Shown here: piece after piece, positions 26,354-34,787 of the stretch
Layout: each line of letters starts with the position of its first letter
How positions within the stretch are numbered: position 1 is the first letter of the stretch
Assembly: GCF_014696065.1 (NCBI RefSeq)
Contig: NZ_JACJPL010000031.1
Location: forward strand, 496,001 to 560,000
Direction: 5' to 3'
DNA from: Leptolyngbya sp. FACHB-261
Lineage (GTDB): Bacteria; Cyanobacteriota; Cyanobacteriia; FACHB-261
Length of the DNA: 64,000 nt
Made by a program: the position numbers and the translations under genes
The notes under the pieces: model-generated
What the model saw: only the letters and a program-made list of their open reading frames with translations
The model's database searches: none
What the model was told of the DNA's origin: nothing

Positions 26354-26833
26354 TCAAAAAATAGCTCCTCCGATCAACATTGGGATAGAGGAGCCGGAAT
26401 GGGTAGGAGCTTGATTAGAGAACAGAAGCGGCGCGTCGAGAATTTTAAACTGTATTAGTGCCAGAATGATTAGGGTATAAATAGTTGATGAAACCAAGCC
26501 CGTCAACAGCTCTTTTTTGAGGCTAGTTTTTGGTTTGTCTTGAAAGACATCTATAACTCCTAGCTGCATTAGCAATATGCCAATAATGTTCGAGAGCCAA
26601 TAGCCGACAATTGAGCAGGACGAGAGTAAATTTGGCGAAAACCAGCTGCAAAGATAGCCGAAGAAATAGGCGATTGGTAGATTGAAAAACAAATCATTCC
26701 ACCAGCATAGCGGCGATAACAAATAGCCAACAGTGAGCAGAAATCCACCCCTGAGTTTCTTTAGCGACTTAAACCTTCTGGGGCTTTCAGCAAAAGTTGG
26801 CTGCACTAGCTGTAGGGGAATCTGCCCTGCCAA
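26354..26833 (-). CDS. Uncharacterised membrane protein
   Basis: A 159-residue protein with roughly three hydrophobic stretches (near LLTVGYLLSPLCWWNDLFFNLPIAYFFGYLC, VGYWLSNIIGILLMQLGVI and SSTIYTLIILALIQF). A basic N-terminal region precedes the first helix. It looks like a conserved cyanobacterial membrane protein, but I do not recognise a named family. The start is uncertain because no strong ribosome site is seen. It is 71 bp upstream of the TauE-like gene on the same strand. Confidence 0.65.
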   Translation of the reverse strand: MAGQIPLQLVQPTFAESPRRFKSLKKLRGGFLLTVGYLLSPLCWWNDLFFNLPIAYFFGYLCSWFSPNLLSSCSIVGYWLSNIIGILLMQLGVIDVFQDKPKTSLKKELLTGLVSSTIYTLIILALIQFKILDAPLLFSNQAPTHSGSSIPMLIGGAIF

Positions 26834-27090
26834 GCGCTGCTCCCCGACAGTTTCCTCAAGTTTTCCATTATTTGCGCTATCCCGATAGACTTACCGGATT
26901 TTAGCGCTTTGAGGTGTCTTCGACAACCTAGCTGCTGCCAAACTACGTACTTACCAGAGGAACTTTCTCTGACAATGCTGCCGAGCAAAGGTTGACGCCC
27001 GAAGTCTTATTCAGGCCGAGTAACATCTGCCTTAAGATAGTTTTCGTCTGTAAACTTTGACATGAGTAAGCTCTAGACAGCACTAGCAGC

Positions 27091-27450
27091 TTAGCTGCCT
27101 CGGTAAGTGCTGTAGGCCCAGGGGGAGGTTAGCAGTGGCACATGGTAGTGAGCATTAGCGTCAGCGATGCCAAAACGAATCGGTACAAGGTCGAGGAATG
27201 GGGGAGCTGGGCTATTGATTGGCTGTTGGGCAAAATAATCACCTACAGCGAAGACTAGTTCGTAAACACCCACTTTCAACTCCTCCTCAATCAGAGGGCT
27301 AGCAGTGCGCCCATCGCTGTTTGTAGAGGTTGTACTCAGCAAAGTTCTCTGATTGGCTAAACGGTCGACAGCCCACAGTTCTATCACCATGCCAGCAGCT
27401 GGGCGTCCTTGCGCTGTGTCTAAGACATGCGTTGTGAGTTTCCCTGCCAT
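27091..27450 (-). CDS. hiuH: 5-hydroxyisourate hydrolase (transthyretin-like)
   Basis: A 119-residue enzyme starting at the ATG at 27450 (MAGKLTTHVLDTAQGRPAAGM). It shows the family signatures: THVLDTAQGRPA with its histidine, the internal SDGRTASPL with arginine, AHYHVPLLTSPWAYSTYRGS with the conserved histidines and the C-terminal YRGS tetrapeptide that marks hydrolases and not transthyretin hormone carriers. It converts 5-hydroxyisourate to OHCU. It is the last gene of a four-gene minus-strand operon, 94 bp after hpxO. Confidence 0.93.
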   Translation of the reverse strand: MAGKLTTHVLDTAQGRPAAGMVIELWAVDRLANQRTLLSTTSTNSDGRTASPLIEEELKVGVYELVFAVGDYFAQQPINSPAPPFLDLVPIRFGIADANAHYHVPLLTSPWAYSTYRGS

Positions 27451-27544
27451 AGTTTTTGCTGTAGCCTTTTGAAGTTCTTTGTGCGTATTCTTTAGGCCGA
27501 CTCTTCGCACCTACTTCTATCGCGATAGTTCTAGCGCAATAGTT

Positions 27545-28714
27545 CTATCGCAATGGGCCGCCCAGAATCGTTTTGGCGATGGCCTGAGTTACCTCAATAG
27601 GGCTCTCTTGCCTGAGCTGTTCGTACCATTGCTGCGTCACTTCTGGTTCCTTTCCGTGGATCATTTCTGCGCGTCTACGGGCTTTGAGGACAATGGCATT
27701 GGCCCGCTCTTTGCGCTCGGCCTCGTAACGCTCTAGGGCATCTTCAACTCCTAGGTTTGTGCTTAGCAAATAGCGGGTCAGCACCTCGGCATCCTCCATT
27801 GCCTGACAACCGCCTTGTCCTAGGTCTGGAGCTGTAGCATGGCCAGAATCGCCGAGAAGTGCAACCCGACCGCGAACCAGGCGATCGAGTGGGCCTAAGT
27901 CATGGATCTCCAGCCGGTTAGTTTGGGTCGGCTCTAGTTGCTGAATCAGCATTTGCACCGGGCTAGGCCAGCCTGCAAAAAAATCAGCCAATTCGGTATG
28001 GATCTGCTCAGGCTGAGACCGAGTACCAACGGGCAGCGGCACATCAAAAAAGAAGTAGAATCGGTCGCCCCCGACAGGCATCAGGGAAGCCCGTTTGTGT
28101 TCCCCCACATAGACGACCCAGGTATTTCGGGGAATCAAAGTGTTGGTTGCCTGGACCAGGCCATTCCAGTTTACATAGCCAACATAACTGGGTTGAATTG
28201 GCTGAGTTTGCTGGCCCAGAACGTAGGGTCGAAGCGTGGAGTGAATGCCATCAGCAGCAATTAGAAGATCACCGGTTGCTTGATGCCCATCGGCAAAAAT
28301 AGCAGTGACACTTTCGCCTCGATCTTCAACACCAACACACTTGCAATCGAGTTTTACTGTCCCTGGAAATGCTCTTAAAAGCATTTGTTGTAAATCGGCG
28401 CGGGCAACTGGATAGGGGCGTTGTCCTACTGCCGTGATTAAGGGTTGCAGATCGATGTCGTTGAGCAGCTCATCCCTGTGGCCGCGGTACTGCATCCGAT
28501 CCATTTGCCCACCAATTTGAGCGATCTGATCGCCCAGACCTAACTTATTGAGGATTTTGACTCCATTCGACCAAAGTGAAATCCCTGCCCCTGCAGGTCG
28601 GAGTTCTTTGACTTTGTCGTAAATCTCTACCTCATAGCCTGCTTGCTGTAGAGCAATGCCTGCGGTTAAACCGCCAATGCCTGCCCCAATAATCACCGCC
28701 TTCAGGTTATACAA
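27545..28714 (-). CDS. hpxO: FAD-dependent urate hydroxylase, HpxO type
   Basis: A 389-residue flavin monooxygenase. The FAD-binding GAGIGG is at residues 10-15, the DG motif is LLIAADGIHSTLRP and the second FAD motif is VALLGDSGHATAPDLGQGG. Several blocks match Klebsiella HpxO closely, including VGYVNWNGLV, GEHKRASLMPVGGDRFYFFFDVPLP, IHDLGPLDRLVRGRVALLGD and KARRRAEMIHGKEP. It should oxidise urate to 5-hydroxyisourate using NAD(P)H and oxygen, replacing classical uricase. The neighbouring hiuH supports this. It lies 36 bp after the allophanate-hydrolase-related gene. Confidence 0.9.
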   Translation of the reverse strand: MYNLKAVIIGAGIGGLTAGIALQQAGYEVEIYDKVKELRPAGAGISLWSNGVKILNKLGLGDQIAQIGGQMDRMQYRGHRDELLNDIDLQPLITAVGQRPYPVARADLQQMLLRAFPGTVKLDCKCVGVEDRGESVTAIFADGHQATGDLLIAADGIHSTLRPYVLGQQTQPIQPSYVGYVNWNGLVQATNTLIPRNTWVVYVGEHKRASLMPVGGDRFYFFFDVPLPVGTRSQPEQIHTELADFFAGWPSPVQMLIQQLEPTQTNRLEIHDLGPLDRLVRGRVALLGDSGHATAPDLGQGGCQAMEDAEVLTRYLLSTNLGVEDALERYEAERKERANAIVLKARRRAEMIHGKEPEVTQQWYEQLRQESPIEVTQAIAKTILGGPLR

Positions 28715-28750
28715 GTTCCCCTCTTTGGTGAAGTGCTCAAATTCTACCGA

Positions 28751-29158
28751 TCACGATTGAGTGACAGCTGCCTTATAAGCAGCCCAACCGCCGTAGTGGG
28801 AAATATCAGGCCAGTCATGCTGTTTGACTAACTCCTGAGGGTAAAGAATGGCAGTTAGGACTTCACCATCTTCAAGAGTCACATCACCCGGGTACATATT
28901 GGGTGGCTCGGTCGCCAACAAGTGCTCATACTGATCCAGGCTTAGCTCATACACTTCGCCAGGAATGGCAATACCACCTTCCACAACTTCATAAATTGCT
29001 GGATGCCAACCATCCGCCGCAGCATGTAAACGATAACGAGGGCTAGTTTTCGCCGCTCTAATGAACTTGGCAGTCTGCAAGTTATTGTGGTCTGGCTGAC
29101 CGCGTAAGGCAGAACCACAAATAAATACTCGTTTTGCGCTTGCATCAGCTTGCGTCAT
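28751..29158 (-). CDS. Allophanate hydrolase-related protein, gamma-glutamylcyclotransferase-like fold
   Basis: A 135-residue single-domain protein. Its start (KRVFICGSALRGQPDHNNL) and later blocks (HPAIYEVVEGGIAIPGEVYELSLDQYEHLLATEPPNMYPGDVTLEDGE) resemble the C-terminal domain of allophanate hydrolases (AtzF_C), which has a gamma-glutamylcyclotransferase-like fold. The amidase part of a full allophanate hydrolase is absent. Its position between puuE and hpxO implies a ureide-related role, possibly hydrolysis of a pathway intermediate, but no reaction is established. Spacing of 26 and 36 bp shows it belongs to the operon. Confidence 0.75.
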   Translation of the reverse strand: MTQADASAKRVFICGSALRGQPDHNNLQTAKFIRAAKTSPRYRLHAAADGWHPAIYEVVEGGIAIPGEVYELSLDQYEHLLATEPPNMYPGDVTLEDGEVLTAILYPQELVKQHDWPDISHYGGWAAYKAAVTQS

Positions 29159-29184
29159 ATTGGCTTGCGTCCTGTTGATCTGGA

Positions 29185-30126
29185 TTATTGAATTTCTAGC
29201 TCTTTCGCAACTGGGTTTCGGAACGGCTGATGATGCTCATGCCAATGCCGAGCAATATCAACTCGACGGCAGAGCAAAACCCGCTCATGTTGCTGCACAT
29301 AGTCCAAAAAACGGGCTAAAGAAGCTGCTCGTCCTGGTCGTCCAACCAACCGGCAGTGTAGTCCGATGCTCATCATTTTGGCGGTCGTTTCTCCTTCGGC
29401 ATAGAGAATATCAAAAGCATCGCGCAGATAGGTAAAAAATTGATCGCCAGAGTTAAAACCCTGAGCACTTACAAACCGCATATCGTTATTGTCTAGAGTG
29501 TAGGGAATCACGAGATGGGGTTTGCCATAGTCATAGACCCAATAGGGCAAATCATCTGCGTAGCTGTCAGCGTCATAAAGGAACCCTCCTTCTTCAACCA
29601 CTAATCGACGCGTATTGGCGCTGATGCGACCGGTATACCAGCCAAGGGGACGCTGGCCTGTCATCTGTGTATGGATAGCAATTGCGCGGCGTAGGTGTTC
29701 GCGCTCAGTTTCCTCACCGATGTACTGATAGTCAATCCAGCGATAGCCGTGGCTGGCAATTTCCCAATTGGCTTCGAGCATAGCTGCGACAGCTTCAGGA
29801 TTACGCTCTAGTGCCATCGCCACCCCATATACAGTGACAGGAATTCCCCGTTGGGTAAACAGTCGATATAGGCGCCAAAACCCCGCCCGGCTGCCATATT
29901 CGTAGATCGACTCCGTGTTCAGATTTCGTACACCAGGGAGTGGCACAGCCCCAACCGTTTCCGACAAAAAGGATTCGGAGGTGGGGTCTCCATGCAGAAT
30001 ACAGTTCTCGCCACCCTCTTCGTAATTGATCACAAATTGCACTGCGAGGCGGGCTTGATTGGGCCAGCAAGGATCGGGTGGAATTTGGCCATAACCAACC
30101 AGGTCTCGCGGATATTGCTCTGGCAT
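29185..30126 (-). CDS. puuE: Allantoinase, PuuE polysaccharide-deacetylase type
   Basis: A 313-residue protein of the cofactor-independent allantoinase group, built on the NodB/polysaccharide-deacetylase fold. It opens YPRDLVGYGQIPPDPCWPNQARLAVQFVINYEEGGENCILHGD, followed by EYGSRAGFWRLYRLFTQRGIPVTVYGVAMALERNP and the deacetylase-like EIASHGYRWIDYQ, all typical of PuuE. It should hydrolyse allantoin to allantoate. It is the first gene of the minus-strand urate operon (puuE, AtzF_C-like, hpxO, hiuH). The usual OHCU decarboxylase partner is missing here. Confidence 0.9.
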   Translation of the reverse strand: MPEQYPRDLVGYGQIPPDPCWPNQARLAVQFVINYEEGGENCILHGDPTSESFLSETVGAVPLPGVRNLNTESIYEYGSRAGFWRLYRLFTQRGIPVTVYGVAMALERNPEAVAAMLEANWEIASHGYRWIDYQYIGEETEREHLRRAIAIHTQMTGQRPLGWYTGRISANTRRLVVEEGGFLYDADSYADDLPYWVYDYGKPHLVIPYTLDNNDMRFVSAQGFNSGDQFFTYLRDAFDILYAEGETTAKMMSIGLHCRLVGRPGRAASLARFLDYVQQHERVLLCRRVDIARHWHEHHQPFRNPVAKELEIQ

Positions 30127-30609
30127 TGTTGCAGTTTCTGGTTAACAGTTCAAAACCGAATTTTAAGGGCTACCTACCTCACTTACTGATCACCTATTTC
30201 TCTAGGGCCACGAAGAAGCAAAAGAAGCATACGTGACTATTTTTAGCGCTTTAGCATTCACAAACGCCTCATTGAAGTTGAGGAGAAGGACCTGCTTCTG
30301 TATTGACGGATACTCCCTGCTTTGGAAAGGGTTTTATACCAATTCTCTCAATGAGAGCTACTGTTCAAAACCTCACTGCCTCCTAACCTCCCCTTGGCAA
30401 GGGGAGGTTAGGAGGGGTCAATGGGTAGCGATTAAAAGGTGAGTTGATTTTATGAGGCACCCGACACAGAAAATCGGCATAAAAAACTGGCACAGAAAAA
30501 GCTTCTCTGAGGGCGATTAGAAAATGCTTGGGTAGCTTGCCTCGAATGAATGCTCTAGCTGATGGACTGATTGAATCGAGCTAAACGCTGAGCTGCAATT
30601 GCTAGACAA
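30127..30609. other. Intergenic region upstream of the urate operon
   Basis: It contains the promoter region of puuE on its left side and the second MITE-like repeat at 30335-30449. The part from 30450 to 30609 holds no gene or clear terminator. I did not find an NtcA-type GTA-N8-TAC box in it. Confidence 0.45.
30335..30449. repeat. MITE-like dispersed repeat, copy 2
   Basis: Homologous to 313-428 in the same orientation. It has a left end TATACCAATTCTCTC, a central perfect hairpin CCTCCCCTTG / CAAGGGGAGG and a right end GTGAGTTGATT. The two copies differ by scattered substitutions and small indels, so they are not recent duplicates. There is no coding capacity. Confidence 0.75.
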
Positions 30610-31575
30610 TTACACCAACCAAATCCAGGGATGCTCGACAACTGCTCGCTGCCCACCAGGGAATGGATCAGTGCTACTTCGATTGGGACTGCTCAATAGA
30701 GCCAAGCACTTTTCAATATGTTCAAAATCCGGTGATCTACGGCTGTGGGATTTGAGAAATTGGCGAATTGCTCGACGTTGCAGAGCTAAGGGAGCTGCCT
30801 GCAAAGTAGTTCGATTGAGTCCAGCTCGCTCTGGATGCTCGGCCTTGGCTAACCACTCCGCAGCCAATGCCTCCAGACATTGCACATCAGCTTGAAGCAG
30901 CTCGGCAGTTTGGGCCAAGTGCCGTTCAACCTGTGGGTTTAAGTGCTGTTTGAGGTAGGGCAGCAGATCTTGCCGAATGCGGGGACGACGGTAAGCGCGG
31001 TCGAGGTTGTTAATGTCCTGCCAGACCTGCAGACTATGTGCTTGACAGAACTCTCCAGTCTCACTCCGGGAGATTCCCAACAGAGGACGTACCAGTTCTA
31101 CTCTCGCGCAAAGCGGACGTCGCCAGCCTAAAGATTGCAAACCATCTGCACCACTGCCGCGCACTAGGTTGTGTAGCAAGGTCTCAGCCCGGTCGCTCTG
31201 CGTGTGCCCCGTTAGAACAGCACTGCTGCCAGCCTCTTGAGCCATTTCCCCTAACATCTGGTAGCGCCAGGCTCTCGCTTGGGCCTCGCCTCGAGGTGAC
31301 AGCGAAGCTGAGCGTAAATAAAACGGCACACCCCAGTCTTGAGCCAGGTTGTGCACTTGCTCAGCAGCGCCCTGGTCTCCTGGCCAACCGTGATCACAAT
31401 GGGCAACGGCTAATCGCCAATCCCAAGCAGGTTGAAGGTCTAAGAGCAGCCGCAGTAGACACAGGGAATCCTGCCCACCCGACACAGCAACCAGCAGCGA
31501 TTGACCTCTCAGCAGCAATCGTCGTGCTTCCAGGGTGTGCTGAAGCCGTTGATGCAATGGAGAATAGTTCTCCAC
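30610..31575 (-). CDS. tilS: tRNA(Ile)-lysidine synthase
   Basis: A 321-residue N-type ATP pyrophosphatase. The PP-loop is S32-GGQDS in LLVAVSGGQDSLCLL, followed by VAHCDHGWPGDQG and LTGHTQSDRAETLLHNLVRGSGADGL, the standard TilS blocks. It attaches lysine to C34 of the CAT-anticodon isoleucine tRNA so that it reads AUA. Length matches the shorter cyanobacterial TilS without the long C-terminal domains of E. coli. A tRNA with a CAT anticodon lies just upstream (42 bp) on the same strand, a possible substrate of this enzyme. Confidence 0.92.
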   Translation of the reverse strand: MENYSPLHQRLQHTLEARRLLLRGQSLLVAVSGGQDSLCLLRLLLDLQPAWDWRLAVAHCDHGWPGDQGAAEQVHNLAQDWGVPFYLRSASLSPRGEAQARAWRYQMLGEMAQEAGSSAVLTGHTQSDRAETLLHNLVRGSGADGLQSLGWRRPLCARVELVRPLLGISRSETGEFCQAHSLQVWQDINNLDRAYRRPRIRQDLLPYLKQHLNPQVERHLAQTAELLQADVQCLEALAAEWLAKAEHPERAGLNRTTLQAAPLALQRRAIRQFLKSHSRRSPDFEHIEKCLALLSSPNRSSTDPFPGGQRAVVEHPWIWLV

Positions 31576-31617
31576 AGGCTGGTAAGCGTTAGAGAGTACA
31601 AGTTACAGTCTTAAAAA

Positions 31618-31690
31618 TGGCTCAGGCGGGATTTGAACCTGCGACCTTGGGCTTATGAGTCCCCTGCTCTAACCACTGAGCTACTGAGCC
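31618..31690 (-). tRNA. tRNA with CAT anticodon (elongator Met or Ile2)
   Basis: A 73-nt cloverleaf on the minus strand. The acceptor stem GGCTCAG/CTGAGCC is perfect, with A as discriminator. T8-A9 and the D arm GCTC-AGTGGTTA-GAGC are normal. The anticodon loop CTCATAA gives CAT (31655-31657 complement) with T33, and the T arm is GCAGG-TTCAAAT-CCCGC. The anticodon stem has mismatches at 27-43 and 31-39, and the T stem one A-C pair. CCA is not encoded. CAT can be Met or lysidine-modified Ile2; the arm resembles E. coli Ile2, and tilS is adjacent, but identity is not proven. Confidence 0.9.
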
Positions 31691-31777
31691 ATGAGCATCG
31701 CTCACCGATAAATTAACCTATCACAGATAATGCTTGAGGAGAAGCAAATTTTTTCACTTCTCCTCAACAATACCCGT

Positions 31778-34123
31778 TCAAGGCAGGTAAGAGCGCGGAT
31801 TAACCGCTCTGCCACCGCCGGGGCGCACCTCGAAGTGCAAGTGAGGACCGGTGCTAAAGCCAGTACTACCCATTGCCCCGATGTGCTCACCCTGGTTCAC
31901 CTGTTGGCCAACTTGAACCAAGATGCGGCTGAGGTGAGCATAGCGGGTTACAGTGCCGTTCTCGTGTCGGATGTCGATCTTGTAGCCGTAGCCCCCTGAG
32001 TCCCAACCGGCAACGATGATTTCACCACTGGCAGCGGCCATGATTGGCGTTCCTACAGGGGCTGCGATGTCGATACCGGCATGCAGGCGTCCCCAGCGCT
32101 GGCCGTAGCCAGAGGTTAAAACCCCACGAGATGGCCAAATGAACCCTTCTGCTGAGATAGCCGCATTAGTGGCTGTGGCAGCGGGCTCGCTCGGCAGGTA
32201 GGCATGGGCTTCTAAGGCAGGCAGACTGGGAGCTGTTGACTGAGCTTGGCGACGAGTGACTACAGATTGAGCTGATTGACGAGCACGGGTCTCAGCTGCA
32301 GCCTGACGGGCACGCGCTGCTGCTTCCAGACGGGCCTGACGCTCAGTGGCTCGAACCTGAGCCTGCAGCTGTTCGACTTCCCCTTCCAGGGATTGCAAGG
32401 CTTCAGGAGCTGGCGCTGGGTCAGCTACGGTTTCGGCTAACACAGGGCTGCTGGGGCCCGCTGCTGACGCTGTTGCCAGAGTTAGGCTTGGAGCTGCTGC
32501 AGTGACGGGGCGAGGCTGTGCAATAGCTGGCGCTACAGGAGCCGTTGCAGGAGCTGCTTCCGGTGCTGGCGCGGCCGCCAAGGCAACCGGGTTCGCAGCC
32601 TGAGCTGATACTGAGGGAGTAAAGGCTACCTCAGATTCTGAACGACGAGACTCAGCAACAGTTGGCCTAGAGGCTGTCACGTTAGGCGCCTTAGGCACCG
32701 CTGCCGGAGCTACTTCCGGTGCTGGCGCAGCCGCCAGGGTCACCTGACTATCGGTTACTGACGGAGAAATAGATCCACCGACGCTGGCACGAGGCTCTGC
32801 CGCCACAGTGGGTCTGCTAACGGTGAATTTTGGGGCGACTGGTGCCGTAGCACTGGCAGGCGTGGGAGCAGGGGGTTCAGCCAGAGTCTCAATCGCTCTT
32901 GCTTGTGCCTGGCCGGACCGATTAACTAGATCGTTCCAGACAATAGCGCGAGAAGTATCTACTTGAGGTGCCGCAGCCCTGGCTTGGGGTTCCAAATGAG
33001 TGGGGGCAACACTACGAGAAACCTGAGTATTCAAGCTCAGTGGGGCACTAGACGCTTGTCCAGCAGTAGGACGAACTGGAATTTTCAGGATTTGATTCAG
33101 TTGTAGACGGCTAGGGTTGCTGAGGCGGTTCGTTTCAACCAGCACCTGTTGAGAAACACCATGACGTTGGGCAATTACCTCAACAGTGTCGCCCTGCCGT
33201 ACCTGATAAGTGGTCAACTTAGGCTGAGCCGGAGTTTTAGGCTTGGCCGCAGCTTTGGGCTGAGCTGGGGCTACGGGACGGACACCACTAGCATGCAACT
33301 CGGAGAGCCGCTGTTGAAGACGAGCCCGCTCTGCTTCTAACCGACGACGAGCGGCTTCCTCACGAATCTTCAGCAGGTCTGACACATCGCCTGGAATCAC
33401 CAGTTCTTGACCGATGGCAAGGCGGTTGGCATCTGCCAGCTCGCTATAACGGCTGATGTCCTTCTGAGCAACCTTGTAGAACTGAGCAATGCTCTCCAAG
33501 GTTTCGCCTGAATGCACCTGGTGCAGCAAACCGTTAACTGGCGGAATGGCCAGAATTTGTCCCGGCTTGAGTTCGGTGTTGGCGCTAATGCCGTTGGAAA
33601 CCGTGATGGCTGCGGCATCAACTTGGTAAATCTGGGTCAACTGCCAGAGGGTTTGGCCGGGCTCTACTGTGTGCAGCGTTACGCCTTTGACGTCGTCCAG
33701 TTCACCCGCTTCAAGGGCCTTCGCCGCTGCCTCGTACTTGGCTGCTGAGTTCTGGCTGAGCACATCGCCTAAAGTGCGACTTGAGAAAGGGATGGGATCA
33801 ACCTTCCCTTCCCGCTGCTTTTGCTGATTGATCAGCAGGCCAGCGGCACCGACAGAAACGGCTAAACCTAAAACTGCAACTGATTGACGTAGGCCACGCG
33901 TAGGCTCAGGGAGAAGCTGGCGAAGTCGTCGGGCGACTCCATCCACGTCTTGAGCAGAACTAGCACTTGCCACGGCACTCTCCATCACACCCGGAAGAAG
34001 TAGGTCTCCGGTCGGCTGTTCGACCGACTTAACCCTCTGCGGAAACGTCCGTTTCAAAAACGACCTCCTATTGACCAGTTGACCAGTGTTGAACCGTCCG
34101 TAGTATCTGTCTCTACTAGTCAC
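31778..34123 (-). CDS. LysM-containing M23 family cell-wall endopeptidase
   Basis: A 781-residue envelope protein. A single hydrophobic segment near 80-98 (VAVLGLAVSVGAAGLLI) follows a basic N-terminal region. Three LysM peptidoglycan-binding repeats lie at about 150-196, 200-245 and 305-350 (HTVEPGQTLWQL, HQVHSGETLESI, YQVRQGDTVEVI). A long Ala/Pro/Val-rich linker and a short coiled coil follow. The C-terminal M23 peptidase has the zinc ligands in HAGID and HLHFE plus RYAHLS. It should cut peptidoglycan peptides during growth or division, or activate amidases if non-catalytic; the key residues are intact. It stands downstream of a long leader. Confidence 0.92.
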   Translation of the reverse strand: MTSRDRYYGRFNTGQLVNRRSFLKRTFPQRVKSVEQPTGDLLLPGVMESAVASASSAQDVDGVARRLRQLLPEPTRGLRQSVAVLGLAVSVGAAGLLINQQKQREGKVDPIPFSSRTLGDVLSQNSAAKYEAAAKALEAGELDDVKGVTLHTVEPGQTLWQLTQIYQVDAAAITVSNGISANTELKPGQILAIPPVNGLLHQVHSGETLESIAQFYKVAQKDISRYSELADANRLAIGQELVIPGDVSDLLKIREEAARRRLEAERARLQQRLSELHASGVRPVAPAQPKAAAKPKTPAQPKLTTYQVRQGDTVEVIAQRHGVSQQVLVETNRLSNPSRLQLNQILKIPVRPTAGQASSAPLSLNTQVSRSVAPTHLEPQARAAAPQVDTSRAIVWNDLVNRSGQAQARAIETLAEPPAPTPASATAPVAPKFTVSRPTVAAEPRASVGGSISPSVTDSQVTLAAAPAPEVAPAAVPKAPNVTASRPTVAESRRSESEVAFTPSVSAQAANPVALAAAPAPEAAPATAPVAPAIAQPRPVTAAAPSLTLATASAAGPSSPVLAETVADPAPAPEALQSLEGEVEQLQAQVRATERQARLEAAARARQAAAETRARQSAQSVVTRRQAQSTAPSLPALEAHAYLPSEPAATATNAAISAEGFIWPSRGVLTSGYGQRWGRLHAGIDIAAPVGTPIMAAASGEIIVAGWDSGGYGYKIDIRHENGTVTRYAHLSRILVQVGQQVNQGEHIGAMGSTGFSTGPHLHFEVRPGGGRAVNPRSYLP

Positions 34124-34787
34124 TGATTCACATCAACCGTAAGACTGATCGAAATCACCGACCTCAGACAGATACTTGGGTAAGAGTACCCTGCTTCTCC
34201 CGTTCACACAAGTTGGCTTGTTATCACAACCAAAAAAATGAATAACAGATTTTTGGGGAACAGGAAGAAATTTGTGTCCTAGGATGCAGCCACCAACCAG
34301 GGCAAAGGATCCATATTCAGTCCGTCGGCCACAACTTGTAACGCTGAATACAACCCCTGATTATTAGCCGCTGAATCTAGCCTGATCCTAGGAAGCATGG
34401 CAACCGTAGTCGTTTTTTCTCACTGAATTCTCACAACTTGGTCTGGATTCTGGTCTCTAATTGGCAAAACCTATGGGGCCTATATCATCAACTTTTCAGT
34501 CCTTTAATCCTTGTCAAACCCTTGATGAGCAAGGATTACAGAGCCACTGCCTTTATTTTATTGGCGACTGATAGGCAGCACCAACGAAAGCTCCCGAGCA
34601 GCAGCCAGCTAATTGCCAGGATGGTCTTTCCTCACTCGAAAACATAACGCTTAAAGATTTGGAAATGTAATGAGAGTGATTGAGCCAATGGATCTAGGCC
34701 GCCACGGTAACCAAATTGACAGTTTGAGGATTGAGTGCAAGACCCCTATTTCTCCCAAAGCAGAAAAGACAGCTCAATACTGTGTCC
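34124..34787. other. Long leader/intergenic region upstream of the M23 peptidase
   Basis: These 664 bases hold the promoter region of the peptidase gene. An inverted repeat TAATCCTTG (34505-34513) / CAAGGATTA (34530-34538) and two copies of the palindrome TCCTAGGA (near 34277 and 34386) are seen. Some peptidase genes of this kind are preceded by a c-di-AMP riboswitch, but I could not recognise its conserved cores. Confidence 0.4.

Noticed and set aside
30127-30240. Search for an NtcA box (GTA-N8-TAC) before the urate operon
   Set aside because: No match with correct spacing was found, so nitrogen control is not claimed from sequence.
34124-34440. Possible c-di-AMP (ydaO-type) riboswitch upstream of the M23 peptidase
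   Set aside because: The context is suggestive by family knowledge, but the conserved cores of the riboswitch are not recognisable by eye.
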